Position numbers and translations under genes: made by a program. DNA of 34,871 bases. Source: Maricaulis sp. Its GTDB lineage: Bacteria > Pseudomonadota > Alphaproteobacteria > Caulobacterales > Maricaulaceae. Each line of letters starts with the position of its first letter. The first letter of the stretch is position 1. Where the stretch lies: contig NZ_JASBRW010000002.1 of the NCBI RefSeq assembly GCF_030149235.1, forward strand, positions 1-34,871, given 5' to 3'. The notes beneath the pieces are model-generated. The model was not told the origin of the DNA. It worked only from the letters and a program-made list of their open reading frames with translations, and did no database searches. Positions 1 through 8,265 of this stretch are shown here, in pieces.

Positions 1-813
1 ATCGGCGATGGCACCTGCGCCGCCCGCTCGGACCGGGCCGACTGTTTCGGCCGCGAGCGCCCGATGGGCATTAATGACCATTATTTCGGTTTCGATGACC
101 GGGTCTTCATGGACACATCGGCCTTCCCCTGGAGTGTTGTCGGTGAAGTCGAGTTCGACTCGGGCGGGGCCTGTACGGCGACGCTGATCGCTGAAAACGT
201 CATCGTCACGGCGGCGCATTGCATCTCCGACAATACGACGATCGATGCCCGCGGCGTCTTCCGCACCGCCTTTGACCGGCGCGGCGGCCCTGAACAGGCC
301 CGCATCACCGGGTATCTCATCGACCCGGAATGGAATGAGCAGCGCTTCACCTCCACCGACGAGATCGACGGCACAGACTGGGCGCTCCTGCGCCTGCGCC
401 GGCCGCTGGGCCGCGAGCTCGGTTTTGTCGGCGTCCGTGCCCTGGTTGATAGTGAAGGGCGACGGGCCGCCCGCAATTTCCCGCTCTACCAGGCCGGCTA
501 TAGCTGGGACACGGGCGAGCACCTGTCCGGCAATGCCGGCAACTGCACCATGACGCGGATCTACAACGACAACACCATGGCGCATGATTGCGACACCACC
601 CGCGGCGACAGCGGTTCCCCGTTCATGATCCAGGATGGCGACGAGTATTTCATCGTCGCGACGGATTCGAATTTCCGCTCCAATCCGGGTGGTCCGATGA
701 TCTACATCGCAGCACGTTCCGATCGTTGGGCAGACCTGGTGGATGATTTCGCCGCGGGGCAGATCGGCAATGATGGCCCGCGCCCCCGGGGTCCGGGCAA
801 ACCGCCGAAATAG
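1..813 (+). CDS. Trypsin-like serine protease, 5' truncated
   Basis: The reading frame is open from the first base, so the N-terminus lies outside the window; the ATG at 64 is probably internal. Counting from that Met, the three catalytic elements of a chymotrypsin-fold (S1, V8-like) peptidase are visible: His52 in TAAHC, Asp105 in TDWALLRL and Ser183 in RGDSGSP. Cysteines at 38, 53, 161 and 176 could form disulfides, which fits an exported enzyme. The C-terminus is a short Gly/Pro/Arg-rich tail (GPRPRGPGKPPK). It probably cleaves proteins outside the cytoplasm; substrate unknown. It converges with the esterase gene, with 5 bp between stop codons. The family is clear from the triad, but the specific subfamily is not. 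Confidence 0.85.
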   Translation: MGDGTCAARSDRADCFGRERPMGINDHYFGFDDRVFMDTSAFPWSVVGEVEFDSGGACTATLIAENVIVTAAHCISDNTTIDARGVFRTAFDRRGGPEQARITGYLIDPEWNEQRFTSTDEIDGTDWALLRLRRPLGRELGFVGVRALVDSEGRRAARNFPLYQAGYSWDTGEHLSGNAGNCTMTRIYNDNTMAHDCDTTRGDSGSPFMIQDGDEYFIVATDSNFRSNPGGPMIYIAARSDRWADLVDDFAAGQIGNDGPRPRGPGKPPK

Positions 814-818
814 TCAGG

Positions 819-2087
819 CTAGTCAGCGAGCGCGCTGGCGGTCTCGACATCCTCGAACAGCGCATCCAGGCTGGAAGCCAGCGCACCGCGCCAGCCTGCC
901 ATGTCATGGCCGCCGGAGAACTCGCGGTAAACGGCATCGTATCCGGCCGCGCTGAGGGCTTCGGTCATGTTGTGATTGGCGCTTTGCATGACGTGACCCT
1001 GATTGGTCGAGGTCACGACATATTCCAATGATCCGGCATTGAGGATGAAACGGGGTGCCGAAGCCGCTGCCGGTTCGAGGGAGCGGGCCAGCCATTCCGG
1101 TTCCTCATCCTGCGGTGACCAGTAGAATGAACCGGACATCGAAATCGCACCATCGACCTGGTCTGGATTATCCAACGCAGCAAGGGTCGCCGCGAGGCCG
1201 CGCCGGGATGCGCCCGCCAATATGAGCGGCCCTGTCATGCCCTTTTCTGCCAGGAAGGGCTGCAGCTCCTCACCGATAAAGGCGGACTGGTCCTGGTAAC
1301 GCCGGTCAGCACTTTCGGGGTCCAGCTGATCGATCAGCACAACATGCGCCGGCGGCATCCGGCCCTGGTCGACCAGATTCTGGACAATCTCCCAGGCAGG
1401 GGCGCGTACGCCCCAGAGGAAGGAATCCCAGATCACAACGACAGGCGCGGCGGCCGGCGGGTTCCGGACAGCATGATGCTGCAACAGGACGGTACGCCCG
1501 AGGGCTTCGCTGTCGATAGCAAGGGCATCGCCCGGCCGGCGCTGCATGAAAGGCACCGGACGGATTGCAGTGTCGGCTTCCCGCGGTGCCAGCATCAGAA
1601 CGGTTTCCGCCGACACGCCGCGCAGGCGTCTCCGGTTTTCGCTGTCAGCCATGCGGCGCGTTCCGGTGGTCAGCTCAACCAGGAAACTGTAGGTGGCCGC
1701 GACATCGCGTTCGACATCCAGGGTCAAGGTCCAGATCTGGGTCTCACCGAGCCGTTGCAAGGGCAAGGTGAAGTCACGCACATAATCGCTGACTTCGCCT
1801 CGCACATAGGGGGCGTTGACGACACTATCGAGGCGCACCCCGGTAATGCTGTCATGGCCCTGGAAGGCGAAAGTCACGCGTTTGAGGGCTGGATTATCGG
1901 GATGATCTTCCACCAGGGGGAGGCCGCGCCGGGACAGGTCGCGCCAGACCTCATCCTCGGCATGGGGACGCGAAGCCAGCACCGCTGACGCAGCCTCGAC
2001 AGCCGGCGAGCGCAGCTCCACCACCGGGTCGGGCGCAGTGGCCGCCAACAGCCAGGCCGCACAAATGACGTACACGCTTTTCCTCAT
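819..2087 (-). CDS. Exported esterase, enterochelin-esterase-like alpha/beta hydrolase
   Basis: The 422-residue protein has a signal peptide (about residues 1-19). Residues 45-170 look like the beta-sandwich N-terminal domain of enterochelin-esterase-like proteins, and residues 200-410 like an esterase D-type alpha/beta hydrolase. The nucleophile is probably Ser294 in GASRRG, and the catalytic His is probably His394 in SGGHDMAGW. Fes/IroE-type enzymes hydrolyse ester bonds in siderophores, but many exported members act on other esters. No siderophore gene is nearby, so an iron role is not supported. The gene stands alone; the start ATG is followed directly by the signal peptide. Confidence 0.75.
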   Translation of the reverse strand: MRKSVYVICAAWLLAATAPDPVVELRSPAVEAASAVLASRPHAEDEVWRDLSRRGLPLVEDHPDNPALKRVTFAFQGHDSITGVRLDSVVNAPYVRGEVSDYVRDFTLPLQRLGETQIWTLTLDVERDVAATYSFLVELTTGTRRMADSENRRRLRGVSAETVLMLAPREADTAIRPVPFMQRRPGDALAIDSEALGRTVLLQHHAVRNPPAAAPVVVIWDSFLWGVRAPAWEIVQNLVDQGRMPPAHVVLIDQLDPESADRRYQDQSAFIGEELQPFLAEKGMTGPLILAGASRRGLAATLAALDNPDQVDGAISMSGSFYWSPQDEEPEWLARSLEPAAASAPRFILNAGSLEYVVTSTNQGHVMQSANHNMTEALSAAGYDAVYREFSGGHDMAGWRGALASSLDALFEDVETASALAD

Positions 2088-2140
2088 AGCCGCGGGAGTT
2101 TAGCCTGAAACTTCATCAGGGGAAGAGCGGGGGCAAACCG

Positions 2141-2776
2141 ATGAACTTCAATATGCGGGACAAGATCATCCTGGCGGCGTCGCTGGCGTTCAGCCTCACC
2201 TATCTCCTGCTGGGCGAGCAAATCGCCTATCCGGCCAATGTAGTCTTCAAGGCGATGGGCATTGTCCTCTTGGGCTTTTACGCGCTTTTCCAAGGCAAGC
2301 CCGTGCTTGCCGTCGGCCTGTGGCTCGGCTCGGCCGGCGATGCCTTCCTCGCCATGCAGCCACAGGAAACCGCCCTCGGCATCGTGTCCTTCGGGCTCGG
2401 CCATCTGGTCTATATCGTGCTCTTTGCAGCGGTGCTGAAACAAGCCGGGTCGCGAGGCCTGCCCGGCTATATCGGCGCGGCCGCTCTGGCGATTTTCGGT
2501 GCGTTCATGCTGCTTGCCCTGCAACCGCATTTCGGCGAGCTGCGCATCCCGGCCAGTATCTACAACGCCATCATCATGATCATGGCCATCCTCGCCGTCA
2601 TGGGGCGTGGCCCCGGGCTGGCGATTATCGGTGCCCTGCTGTTTGTCGTTTCGGATACGGTACTGGCCTGGCGCATGTTCGCCGGCGAGTTGGCCTGGGC
2701 CGGCTGGGTCGTGTGGGTGACCTATTATCTCGGACAGGCCGGAATTGCGCTGGGCCTGGCCCAGCACAAACCCTGA
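2141..2776 (+). CDS. YhhN family membrane protein (lysoplasmalogenase-like)
   Basis: A 211-residue, almost wholly hydrophobic protein with about seven or eight membrane helices. The pattern of the YhhN/TMEM86 family is visible, including the acidic residue in the helix segment SAGDAFLAM (about residues 64-72). Characterised eukaryotic members cleave the vinyl-ether bond of lysoplasmalogens; the bacterial substrate is less certain. A purine-rich stretch (gagcggggg) precedes the ATG at 2141; a second in-frame ATG at 2153 is possible. The stop codon directly abuts the stop of msrA on the other strand. Confidence 0.75.
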   Translation: MNFNMRDKIILAASLAFSLTYLLLGEQIAYPANVVFKAMGIVLLGFYALFQGKPVLAVGLWLGSAGDAFLAMQPQETALGIVSFGLGHLVYIVLFAAVLKQAGSRGLPGYIGAAALAIFGAFMLLALQPHFGELRIPASIYNAIIMIMAILAVMGRGPGLAIIGALLFVVSDTVLAWRMFAGELAWAGWVVWVTYYLGQAGIALGLAQHKP

Positions 2777-3304
2777 TCAGACGGCTTCGAGCACGCCTGC
2801 AGGCAGCTTCCAGTCCGGCCGGACAAAATGGCAGGTATAGCCGTCCGGATAGCGCTCGAGGTAATCTTGGTGGAAGTCTTCCGCCTCCCAGAACTCGCCC
2901 AGCGGTTCAAGCCGGGTGACGACCTTGCCCGGCCACAATCCGCTGTCCTCGACCGCCTTGATCACGGCCTGGGCGATGCGCTTTTGCTCGTCATCGGCAT
3001 AGAAGATCGCGGAGCGATACTGGCTGCCGATATCATTGCCCTGGCGATCAATCGTGGTCGGGTCGTGGATCTGGAAGAAGATCTCATAGATGCGCTTGAG
3101 ACTGGTACGCTCCGGGTCGAAGACGATTTCGATGGATTCCGCGTGCCCAGTATGGCCGGTCTTGACCAGTTCGTAGGTCGCATTGGCAACGCGGCCGCCG
3201 GTATAGCCCACACGGGTCGAGATCACGCCGGGTTCACGGCGCATGAGATCCTGCATGCCCCAGAAACAGCCGCCGGCCAGGGTCAGGGTTTGCGTCGTCA
3301 TCAT
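2777..3304 (-). CDS. msrA: Peptide-methionine (S)-S-oxide reductase MsrA
   Basis: Reduces the S epimer of methionine sulfoxide in proteins and free methionine, using thioredoxin. The catalytic motif GCFWG is at residues 12-16, with the nucleophilic Cys at 13; GSQYRSAIF and the GYTCHF segment near the C-terminus are also family features. I start the gene at the double ATG at 3304/3301, because gggagag lies just upstream on the minus strand and the protein then has the normal MsrA length of about 175 residues. An upstream in-frame start at 3340 would add 12 atypical residues. It is a single gene between yhhN and rpoH. Confidence 0.95.
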   Translation of the reverse strand: MMTTQTLTLAGGCFWGMQDLMRREPGVISTRVGYTGGRVANATYELVKTGHTGHAESIEIVFDPERTSLKRIYEIFFQIHDPTTIDRQGNDIGSQYRSAIFYADDEQKRIAQAVIKAVEDSGLWPGKVVTRLEPLGEFWEAEDFHQDYLERYPDGYTCHFVRPDWKLPAGVLEAV

Positions 3305-3381
3305 CTCTCTCCCATCAACGGAAAGCGGCCAGGGCCGCACACTTAATCAATTACGCGTCTTCGCGCGCACATCAAGGCAAT

Positions 3382-3401
3382 CCGGCGGGCCACCCCGCCG
3401 G
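3382..3401 (-). terminator. Hairpin downstream of rpoH
   Basis: An 8-bp perfect stem (CCGGCGGG / CCCGCCGG) with a 4-nt loop sits 31 bp after the rpoH stop. On the minus strand no strong T-run follows, while on the plus strand TTTGTT follows. It may end rpoH transcription or simply protect its 3' end. Confidence 0.45.
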
Positions 3402-3431
3402 TTTGTTCAGTTCGGATTACCGGCATGGCGC

Positions 3432-4319
3432 CTAGTTCAGCAGGCCCTGGTCTTCAGCCATCTCGCGCATCGCCTTTTGCAGTTTCTCAAAGGCACGCAC
3501 TTCGATCTGGCGGATACGCTCGCGGCTGACGCCATAATGCTCGGCCAGCTCTTCCAGCGTCTTGGGATCCTCGCTCAGGCGGCGCTCCTGCAGGATATGC
3601 TGTTCGCGCTCATTGAGCTCGCCCATCGCCGATTGCAGCAATTGCATCCGGGTGTCGAACTCGTCGCTTTCGGCGAGCTCGTCTTCCTGGCTTTCCGCAT
3701 CATCATCGGCCAGCCAGTCCTGCCATTGGCCATCACCTTCGGTTCCCTTGAGGGGCGCGTTGAGCGACGCGTCCGGCCCGGAGAGGCGGCCATTCATGGA
3801 CACGACCTCATCATGGGTGACGCCCAGCTTGGTAGCGATTTCCTCGACCTGATCGGGCTTGAGATCGCCCTCATCAATGGCCTGCATCTGGCTCTTCATC
3901 CGGCGCAGGTTGAAGAACAGCTTCTTCTGGGCCGCCGTCGTGCCCATTTTCACCAGCGACCAGGACCGCAGGATGTATTCCTGGATCGAGGCACGGATCC
4001 ACCACATGGCGTAGGTCGCCAGGCGGAAGCCCTTGTCCGGATCAAATTTCTTTACCGCCTGCATCAGGCCGACATTGCCTTCGGAGATGACCTCCCCGAT
4101 CGGCAGGCCATAGCCGCGATAACCCATGGCAATCTTGGCCACGAGACGAAGGTGGGAGGTGACCAGCTTTTCAGCCGCATCGGTATCGCCGTGCTCACGC
4201 CAGCTTTTGCCCAGCATGAACTCCTCGTCCTTCTCCAGCATGGGGAAGCGGCGAATTTCCGACAGGTAGCTGGAAAGCCCCTGTTCAGGAGACAGCGTTG
4301 CTGCGAGTGCGTTGGCCAT
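3432..4319 (-). CDS. rpoH: RNA polymerase sigma-32 factor RpoH
   Basis: Heat-shock sigma factor of the sigma-70 family, 295 residues. Region 2 is seen around residues 50-117, with the core-binding and -10 recognition segment FDPDKGFRLATYAMWWIR. The diagnostic RpoH box QKKLFFNLRR is at 131-140. Region 4 with its helix-turn-helix (TLEELAEHYGVSRERIRQIE) is near the C-terminus. An acidic stretch (DDDAESQEDELAESDEFD) links the last two domains. The start ATG has an upstream ggatagg ribosome site. The gene is monocistronic between msrA and the DUF6768 gene. I could not identify its own promoter with confidence. Many alphaproteobacteria carry more than one rpoH, so this may be one of two. Confidence 0.95.
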   Translation of the reverse strand: MANALAATLSPEQGLSSYLSEIRRFPMLEKDEEFMLGKSWREHGDTDAAEKLVTSHLRLVAKIAMGYRGYGLPIGEVISEGNVGLMQAVKKFDPDKGFRLATYAMWWIRASIQEYILRSWSLVKMGTTAAQKKLFFNLRRMKSQMQAIDEGDLKPDQVEEIATKLGVTHDEVVSMNGRLSGPDASLNAPLKGTEGDGQWQDWLADDDAESQEDELAESDEFDTRMQLLQSAMGELNEREQHILQERRLSEDPKTLEELAEHYGVSRERIRQIEVRAFEKLQKAMREMAEDQGLLN

Positions 4320-4463
4320 AAACCTATCCTATCCCTTTACCGGTACGCATGGCCAGCCAGACCATAATCCGGTTCGAGGACCTATTTGGGGAGCGATTGA
4401 ACGGAATGCTAGGGGCTCACGGCGCTGTGAAGCCGAGTTGATCAGAAAACCCCCTGCACCCGC

Positions 4464-4865
4464 TCAGGATTTTGCCTCCACCTGATCTCGGTGCTGGGCC
4501 CGAAGCATCTGTAATTCCATACGCTTCACCTCTCGCAGCACCTGATTGGTCATGATCTGCTGGAACAATATTCCGCGCAGGAAAAGGACAATTTGCAGAC
4601 AGGCAAGACTGCCCAGCCCCCAGCGCATCGCCAGAATGACATCCGCCTGTTGGAAAAATTTCCAGCCGGTCCACAGCATCAGGCCGAAGAAAATCGGCAC
4701 CATCACCATCACCGCCGCCATCACCCAGCCCAGGCTGCCAGAGAAGATCGAGAAAATCTGGGCAAAGAAACCCGGCGGTTCGGCATAGCGCCCAAGCAGC
4801 TTGCGATCTTCATCATCGAGCGCCTCGCTGATCAATTCATCGAGGTCCTTGTCGGCATGACTCAT
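4464..4865 (-). CDS. DUF6768 family membrane protein, partner of ECF sigma factor
   Basis: A 133-residue protein. A conserved acidic cytoplasmic N-terminus (DELISEALDDEDRKLLGRY, residues 7-25) is followed by two hydrophobic segments (about 44-65 and 77-98) and a basic, coiled-coil-like tail rich in Glu, Arg and Gln. The N-terminal motif matches what I know of DUF6768 proteins, which are often found directly after ECF sigma genes. The start ATG at 4865 overlaps the end of the sigma gene by 29 bp and has GGAGAG upstream, so the two are likely translationally coupled. An upstream in-frame start (4919) has no good ribosome site. Inference: it may hold the sigma factor at the membrane (an anti-sigma role), but no zinc-binding anti-sigma motif is visible. 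Confidence 0.75.
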   Translation of the reverse strand: MSHADKDLDELISEALDDEDRKLLGRYAEPPGFFAQIFSIFSGSLGWVMAAVMVMVPIFFGLMLWTGWKFFQQADVILAMRWGLGSLACLQIVLFLRGILFQQIMTNQVLREVKRMELQMLRAQHRDQVEAKS

Positions 4866-5430
4866 GGGTCTCTCCATTTTCTGCGGTTTCCAGTGCTGCC
4901 CGGACCTTGCGGCGGGCATGCATCAATCGTGTTTTCACTGTCCCGGCGGGGACATCGAGCGCGATGGCGATCTCTGCCACGCTCATTTCCTGACGGTGAT
5001 AGAGCGCCATGGCGGAGCGCTGGTCCGGCGGCAATTGCGCCATCGCCCGGGCCACCCGAGCAACGTCCAGGCGGGTTTCCATCTGTGCTGCCCCGTCCAG
5101 CGGCGCAGCCGGCTCGGACTGCATCGCCGCTCGTGTGCGACGCGCACCCTGGCGCTTGCGGATCAGGGCGGCAGTCTTGCGTGTCACAATGCGATGGGCC
5201 CAGGCCGGGAAGGCTGCCGTGTCCTGCAGGCCGCCAAGCCCGCGGACAATGTCCAGCCAGGCGTCCTGCAACACGTCCCGCGCCGCATCCGCCTCACCGC
5301 AAAGCCTGTAGGCATGGCGCAGGAGATCGGGCTGCCAGAGCCGGGCGAGGCGGTCAAAGGCCCTGCGGTCGCCGGCCTGGGCGGCTGCGACGAGATATTC
5401 GCCAAGGACACGCTTCTTATCGCGCCGCAT
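4837..5430 (-). CDS. ECF-family RNA polymerase sigma factor
   Basis: A 197-residue sigma factor with only regions 2 and 4, as in ECF sigmas. Region 2 spans about residues 20-92 (DVLQDAWLDIVRGL, then FPAWAHRIVTRKTAALIRKR). Region 4 spans about 133-185, with the helix-turn-helix MSVAEIAIALDVPAGTVKTR. The linker is Ala/Arg-rich. It directs transcription of a small regulon, probably in answer to an envelope or stress signal; the signal cannot be read here. It is co-transcribed with the DUF6768 gene, which starts inside its last codons. ECF sigmas usually activate their own promoter, but I see no clear AAC-type -35 element upstream. Confidence 0.9.
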   Translation of the reverse strand: MRRDKKRVLGEYLVAAAQAGDRRAFDRLARLWQPDLLRHAYRLCGEADAARDVLQDAWLDIVRGLGGLQDTAAFPAWAHRIVTRKTAALIRKRQGARRTRAAMQSEPAAPLDGAAQMETRLDVARVARAMAQLPPDQRSAMALYHRQEMSVAEIAIALDVPAGTVKTRLMHARRKVRAALETAENGETHESCRQGPR

Positions 5431-5482
5431 GCGCGGGGCCTTTCCCTTTGCACCTGGCCCGGAAGGGCTGTGCTGTGTTTAT

Positions 5483-5502
5483 GTGTGCACTCAAGCGCAC
5501 AC
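5483..5502 (-). terminator. Terminator-like hairpin containing a stop codon
   Basis: GTGTGC and GCACAC form a 6-bp stem with an 8-nt loop. On the minus strand the stop codon of the membrane protein gene (5491-5493) lies in the loop, and an A/T-rich stretch follows. It separates that gene from the ECF sigma gene. Confidence 0.4.
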
Positions 5503-5913
5503 CGGGTTCAATGCACAGGACCAAATTCCGGCGCCAGAGATCAGCGCCGCCGCGGCCGGGAAGGCGAAGACAGAGATGCCGCGCACCAGCCAGGCCGGCA
5601 GGTGATCGGCCCACCACAGCGCGTAGGACACATGCCAGCGGCGCGGCAGCACCAGGATCAGCACCGAACTGGCCACAAGAAAGACGCCGGTCCACATGAA
5701 TACCCCGGGGTAAAGCGCGCTGCCGCTCGCCGCGATCATCGCCAGCCCGAAAGCGCCGCGGATCAGGAGTTCACCGGTATGGATAAGCAGCGTGCTGGCC
5801 GCCTGGCGCAGCAGGTAGAGTGCCCAGTCCGGCTGCACCGCCATGATGGCGCCGACGACGAAGAGCCAGAGGGTAAAGGCAACCATACCCCAATAGGCGA
5901 AATGCTCGATCAT
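5491..5913 (-). CDS. Four-helix integral membrane protein, unknown function
   Basis: A 140-residue protein with four predicted membrane helices (about residues 7-27, 40-65, 70-89 and 109-132) and little soluble sequence. It ends in a Cys-containing tail (SCALNPVCA). I do not recognise a family. The start ATG has gaggaac upstream. It lies upstream of, and in the same direction as, the ECF sigma operon, but a hairpin at its stop codon suggests separate transcription. It diverges from the repeat protein gene at 6077, with 163 bp between the two starts. Confidence 0.65.
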   Translation of the reverse strand: MIEHFAYWGMVAFTLWLFVVGAIMAVQPDWALYLLRQAASTLLIHTGELLIRGAFGLAMIAASGSALYPGVFMWTGVFLVASSVLILVLPRRWHVSYALWWADHLPAWLVRGISVFAFPAAAALISGAGIWSCALNPVCA

Positions 5914-6076
5914 GACCGTTCCTCATTCAGTCGGTTTGAATGAAAGGTGCGCCGCACAGCCAGAACGGTTCAATCACGGCTTCAATTCAATACGGCCATT
6001 TACTGGCCCGGCAGGTCAGGCCCGGTTCATTTACGCCTGTGCTAGGGTGCGGGAACCATTTAGGGGAGGCTCGAAT

Positions 6077-6598
6077 ATGAACCGTTTCACGCAAGTCGTC
6101 GGTGTAAGCGTATTGGCCGCAATATGTACCGCGAGCGCTGTATCTGCCCAGTCCATGAACCGGCCGCTGCCACAAGCCCGCCAGCAAGCCGAACTGCCCT
6201 TGTGCCGCGACGCCGAGCGCGGTCAGCGCTGCGTCACTCGCTCAGGCCAGGAGCGAATTCGCGGCCAGCGCGGCGATCGCAATCAGCTTGGCGGTAGAGA
6301 GCCCGGGTGGGGTGTTCAGACTGCCGCGCCCACAGAACTCGGCGGCGGTGAGCCTGGCTGGGGCGTGGATACGCCCAACCGCAACCAGCTCGAAGGAGCC
6401 GACCCAGGCTGGGGTGTCGATGAGGCCGAGCCCAATGAACTGGGCGGCGGCGATCCGGGCTGGGGACGGCCGGCGCCTGACGAATTCGGCGGCGAAGACG
6501 CGGGCTGGGCCAATCGCGCAGCGGACGCCGACGCGTCCTCGCGCCGTCAGCCGGACACGCGCAATATGGCTCAGGAACCGGATAACGGTCCAGACTAG
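6077..6598 (+). CDS. Exported protein with five PGWG tandem repeats, unknown function
   Basis: A 173-residue protein. It has a signal peptide (residues 1-24, cleavage near VSAQ), a short domain with two cysteines (43 and 52), and then a repeat region at about 69-146. The repeat core is E/D-P-G-W-G, with the tryptophans at 78, 95, 112, 129 and 144. The spacing is exactly 17 residues for the first four and 15 for the last, whose core has decayed to DAGW. Each unit carries L/F-G-G before the core and an Asn/Pro-rich link after it. The C-terminal 25 residues are polar. A strong ribosome site (ggggagg, 6063-6069) fixes the start, so a longer frame opening at 5912 is not needed. No family recognised; the repeats could bind a ligand or wall polymer. 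Confidence 0.75.
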   Translation: MNRFTQVVGVSVLAAICTASAVSAQSMNRPLPQARQQAELPLCRDAERGQRCVTRSGQERIRGQRGDRNQLGGREPGWGVQTAAPTELGGGEPGWGVDTPNRNQLEGADPGWGVDEAEPNELGGGDPGWGRPAPDEFGGEDAGWANRAADADASSRRQPDTRNMAQEPDNGPD

Positions 6599-6604
6599 GG
6601 GGCG

Positions 6605-7006
6605 CTAGCCAGCCTTGGCCGGCGACACTTCCAGGCGCAGATAGCCGCGCTCGACCATGCGGCGCATCGCGTCATAGGCCTCGGACAATTCCTCATAGGC
6701 TGCGCGAAGAAGCGTCAGGCGCTCGACCTCGGTTTTTTCCAGCGGTGATCGGCTGCGCGCAGCCGACATGGCGGCATCAACCCAGGCACCGCGGGCCTTG
6801 GATGCGGACAGGGCGAGATTCTGGAAGTCCTCGATCCCGACCGTGTGAATGGTCTTTTTAAGCACCGCCTGATTGGCCGCGAAAACGGTGTAGTCGATCT
6901 GTTCAAGATGACCGCGCAATTTGCGCTGCTCGGCAGGGCTCTGCACCAGGTCCGGCTCGAACCGGTCAGACACCCTGCGATAGCTGGAGGTTACGGTTTT
7001 CGACAT
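6605..7006 (-). CDS. Small helical cytoplasmic protein, unknown function
   Basis: A 133-residue, highly charged, mostly helical protein without signal peptide or membrane segment; no family recognised. It is rich in Ala, Glu, Arg and Leu, with heptad-like stretches near 85-120 that could make a helical bundle. A ribosome site (ggag) lies 8 bp before the ATG at 7006; a GTG at 7009, directly before it, is an alternative start. It converges with the repeat-protein gene, with 6 bp between stop codons. Confidence 0.6.
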   Translation of the reverse strand: MSKTVTSSYRRVSDRFEPDLVQSPAEQRKLRGHLEQIDYTVFAANQAVLKKTIHTVGIEDFQNLALSASKARGAWVDAAMSAARSRSPLEKTEVERLTLLRAAYEELSEAYDAMRRMVERGYLRLEVSPAKAG

Positions 7007-7163
7007 CACCCATTCTCCTCTCTGGAGCCTATGAAGCCCACACTACCCGTCAGGGTTTAAGTAAGTTTGAAGGCGCCATTCGCAGCGACGGCCTGCTGAC
7101 AAAGCGGTTCCGGCACCCTAGATGGCGACAAGGCCCGCCATTCAGCCTGTCTGGAGATCCCCA

Positions 7164-7727
7164 ATGTCCGTCCCGAAAATTCTCGTCATCCCCGGTTCCG
7201 CTCGCAAGGACAGCTTCAATCGCAAGCTGGCCGCCCATGCTGCTGAAAAGGCAGGCCGCCTGGGTGCCGAGCCCACTCTGCTGGACATGAATGCGTTCAA
7301 CGCGCCGCTTTATCACGGTGATCTGGAAGCCGAGCAGGGCCTGCCGGAAACGATGCGGACGCTGCGGCAAATGATCGGCACGCATGACGCGCTCATCGTC
7401 GTCAGCCCGGAATATAACGGCCATGTGCCGCCGCTGCTGGTCAATGCCTTCGACTGGGTCTCCCGGCCCGATGGCGAGGACAAGGACAATGTCTTCGCCG
7501 GCAAGTCTGCCGCCGTCATGGCCGCCTCGCCGGGCCGACTGGGCGGCGCCCGCATGATCCCGCGCCTGCGCGCCTTCCTCACGGATCTGGGCGTGATGTG
7601 CCTGCCAGGTCAGGCCTCTGTGGCCAGCGCCTTCAAGGCTTTCGACGAGAGCGGTCAACTGACCGATGAACGCGCTGCGGCCCAGGTCCAAACGCTGGTT
7701 AAGCGGCTGATCGACTTACACCGATAA
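7164..7727 (+). CDS. NADPH-dependent FMN reductase family protein
   Basis: A 187-residue flavodoxin-fold protein. The phosphate-binding loop for FMN is at residues 11-19 (GSARKDSFN), and the second FMN contact is SPEYNGHVPP at 81-90; both are hallmarks of the NADPH-dependent FMN reductase family (ChrR/YieF/azoreductase type). It probably reduces quinones or other electrophiles by two electrons and so limits redox cycling. The ATG at 7164 is preferred over an in-frame ATG at 7122, because ggag lies upstream and family members start directly with the first beta-strand. It is a single gene, with no regulator next to it. Confidence 0.88.
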   Translation: MSVPKILVIPGSARKDSFNRKLAAHAAEKAGRLGAEPTLLDMNAFNAPLYHGDLEAEQGLPETMRTLRQMIGTHDALIVVSPEYNGHVPPLLVNAFDWVSRPDGEDKDNVFAGKSAAVMAASPGRLGGARMIPRLRAFLTDLGVMCLPGQASVASAFKAFDESGQLTDERAAAQVQTLVKRLIDLHR

Positions 7728-7844
7728 TCCGGCGCAAGCGTGATGACGGTCACGGGCAAGGCCGCGGCCGCGGGCTAAATTCGTTACGATTCAACACTCA
7801 AAGCTCCGGCCGAAACGCGAGCAGCGGCGCCGGGCGTGTGTGCA

Positions 7845-8231
7845 ATGGAGCGTAACGTGTCCAAATCCTCTCTCCGCCCCGGCCCGCCCACCACCTCCGG
7901 CAAAGCGGCCCGCCCACGCCGCTACCAGGATGCGCGTATCGCCTTGTGGAAGCGGATCTGCGCCGGCCAGATCGGCGGGCATGACTTCCGACCGGATGTC
8001 GAGATTGCCGGCCATCGTGTCGATTTCGCCTGTGAGACCGCTCACCTGGCGATCGATATTCACGCCGGCAGCGAGGTGGACCTTGGTCAGTATGACGAAA
8101 GCCGCGTCGCCGAGATCGAGGCAGCAGGCTATCTGGTTCTGCATGTCTGGCGGAATGATGTCCTGCACGAGCCGGAGAAACTTATCCCGCTGATCGCCCG
8201 CGCACTCATTTGGCGCAATACCCGGCCGTAA
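7845..8231 (+). CDS. DUF559-like (PD-(D/E)XK fold) protein with altered active site
   Basis: A 128-residue protein whose second half follows the DUF559/Vsr-like pattern: LWKRICAGQIGGHDFRPDVEI, then a strand with VDFAC, then LAIDIHAGSE, then DESRVAEIEAAGYLVLHVW. In typical DUF559 proteins the active-site strand reads roughly I-E-I-D-G-x-x-H; here the positions are I-D-I-H-A-G-S-E, so the main acidic residues have changed. It may be a degenerate or repurposed nuclease. Start uncertain: ATG 7845, GTG 7836 and GTG 7857 are in frame, and the last has the best-placed GGAG (7847-7850). It is a single gene without a methylase or toxin partner. Confidence 0.65.
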   Translation: MERNVSKSSLRPGPPTTSGKAARPRRYQDARIALWKRICAGQIGGHDFRPDVEIAGHRVDFACETAHLAIDIHAGSEVDLGQYDESRVAEIEAAGYLVLHVWRNDVLHEPEKLIPLIARALIWRNTRP

Positions 8232-8265
8232 GCGCCCATAGCGCCATAGCGCTAGGCCTGGTGGA

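Noticed and set aside
7057..7071. Near-match to a CtrA box (TTAA-N7-TGAA)
   Set aside because: One half-site is imperfect, so it is not separable from chance.
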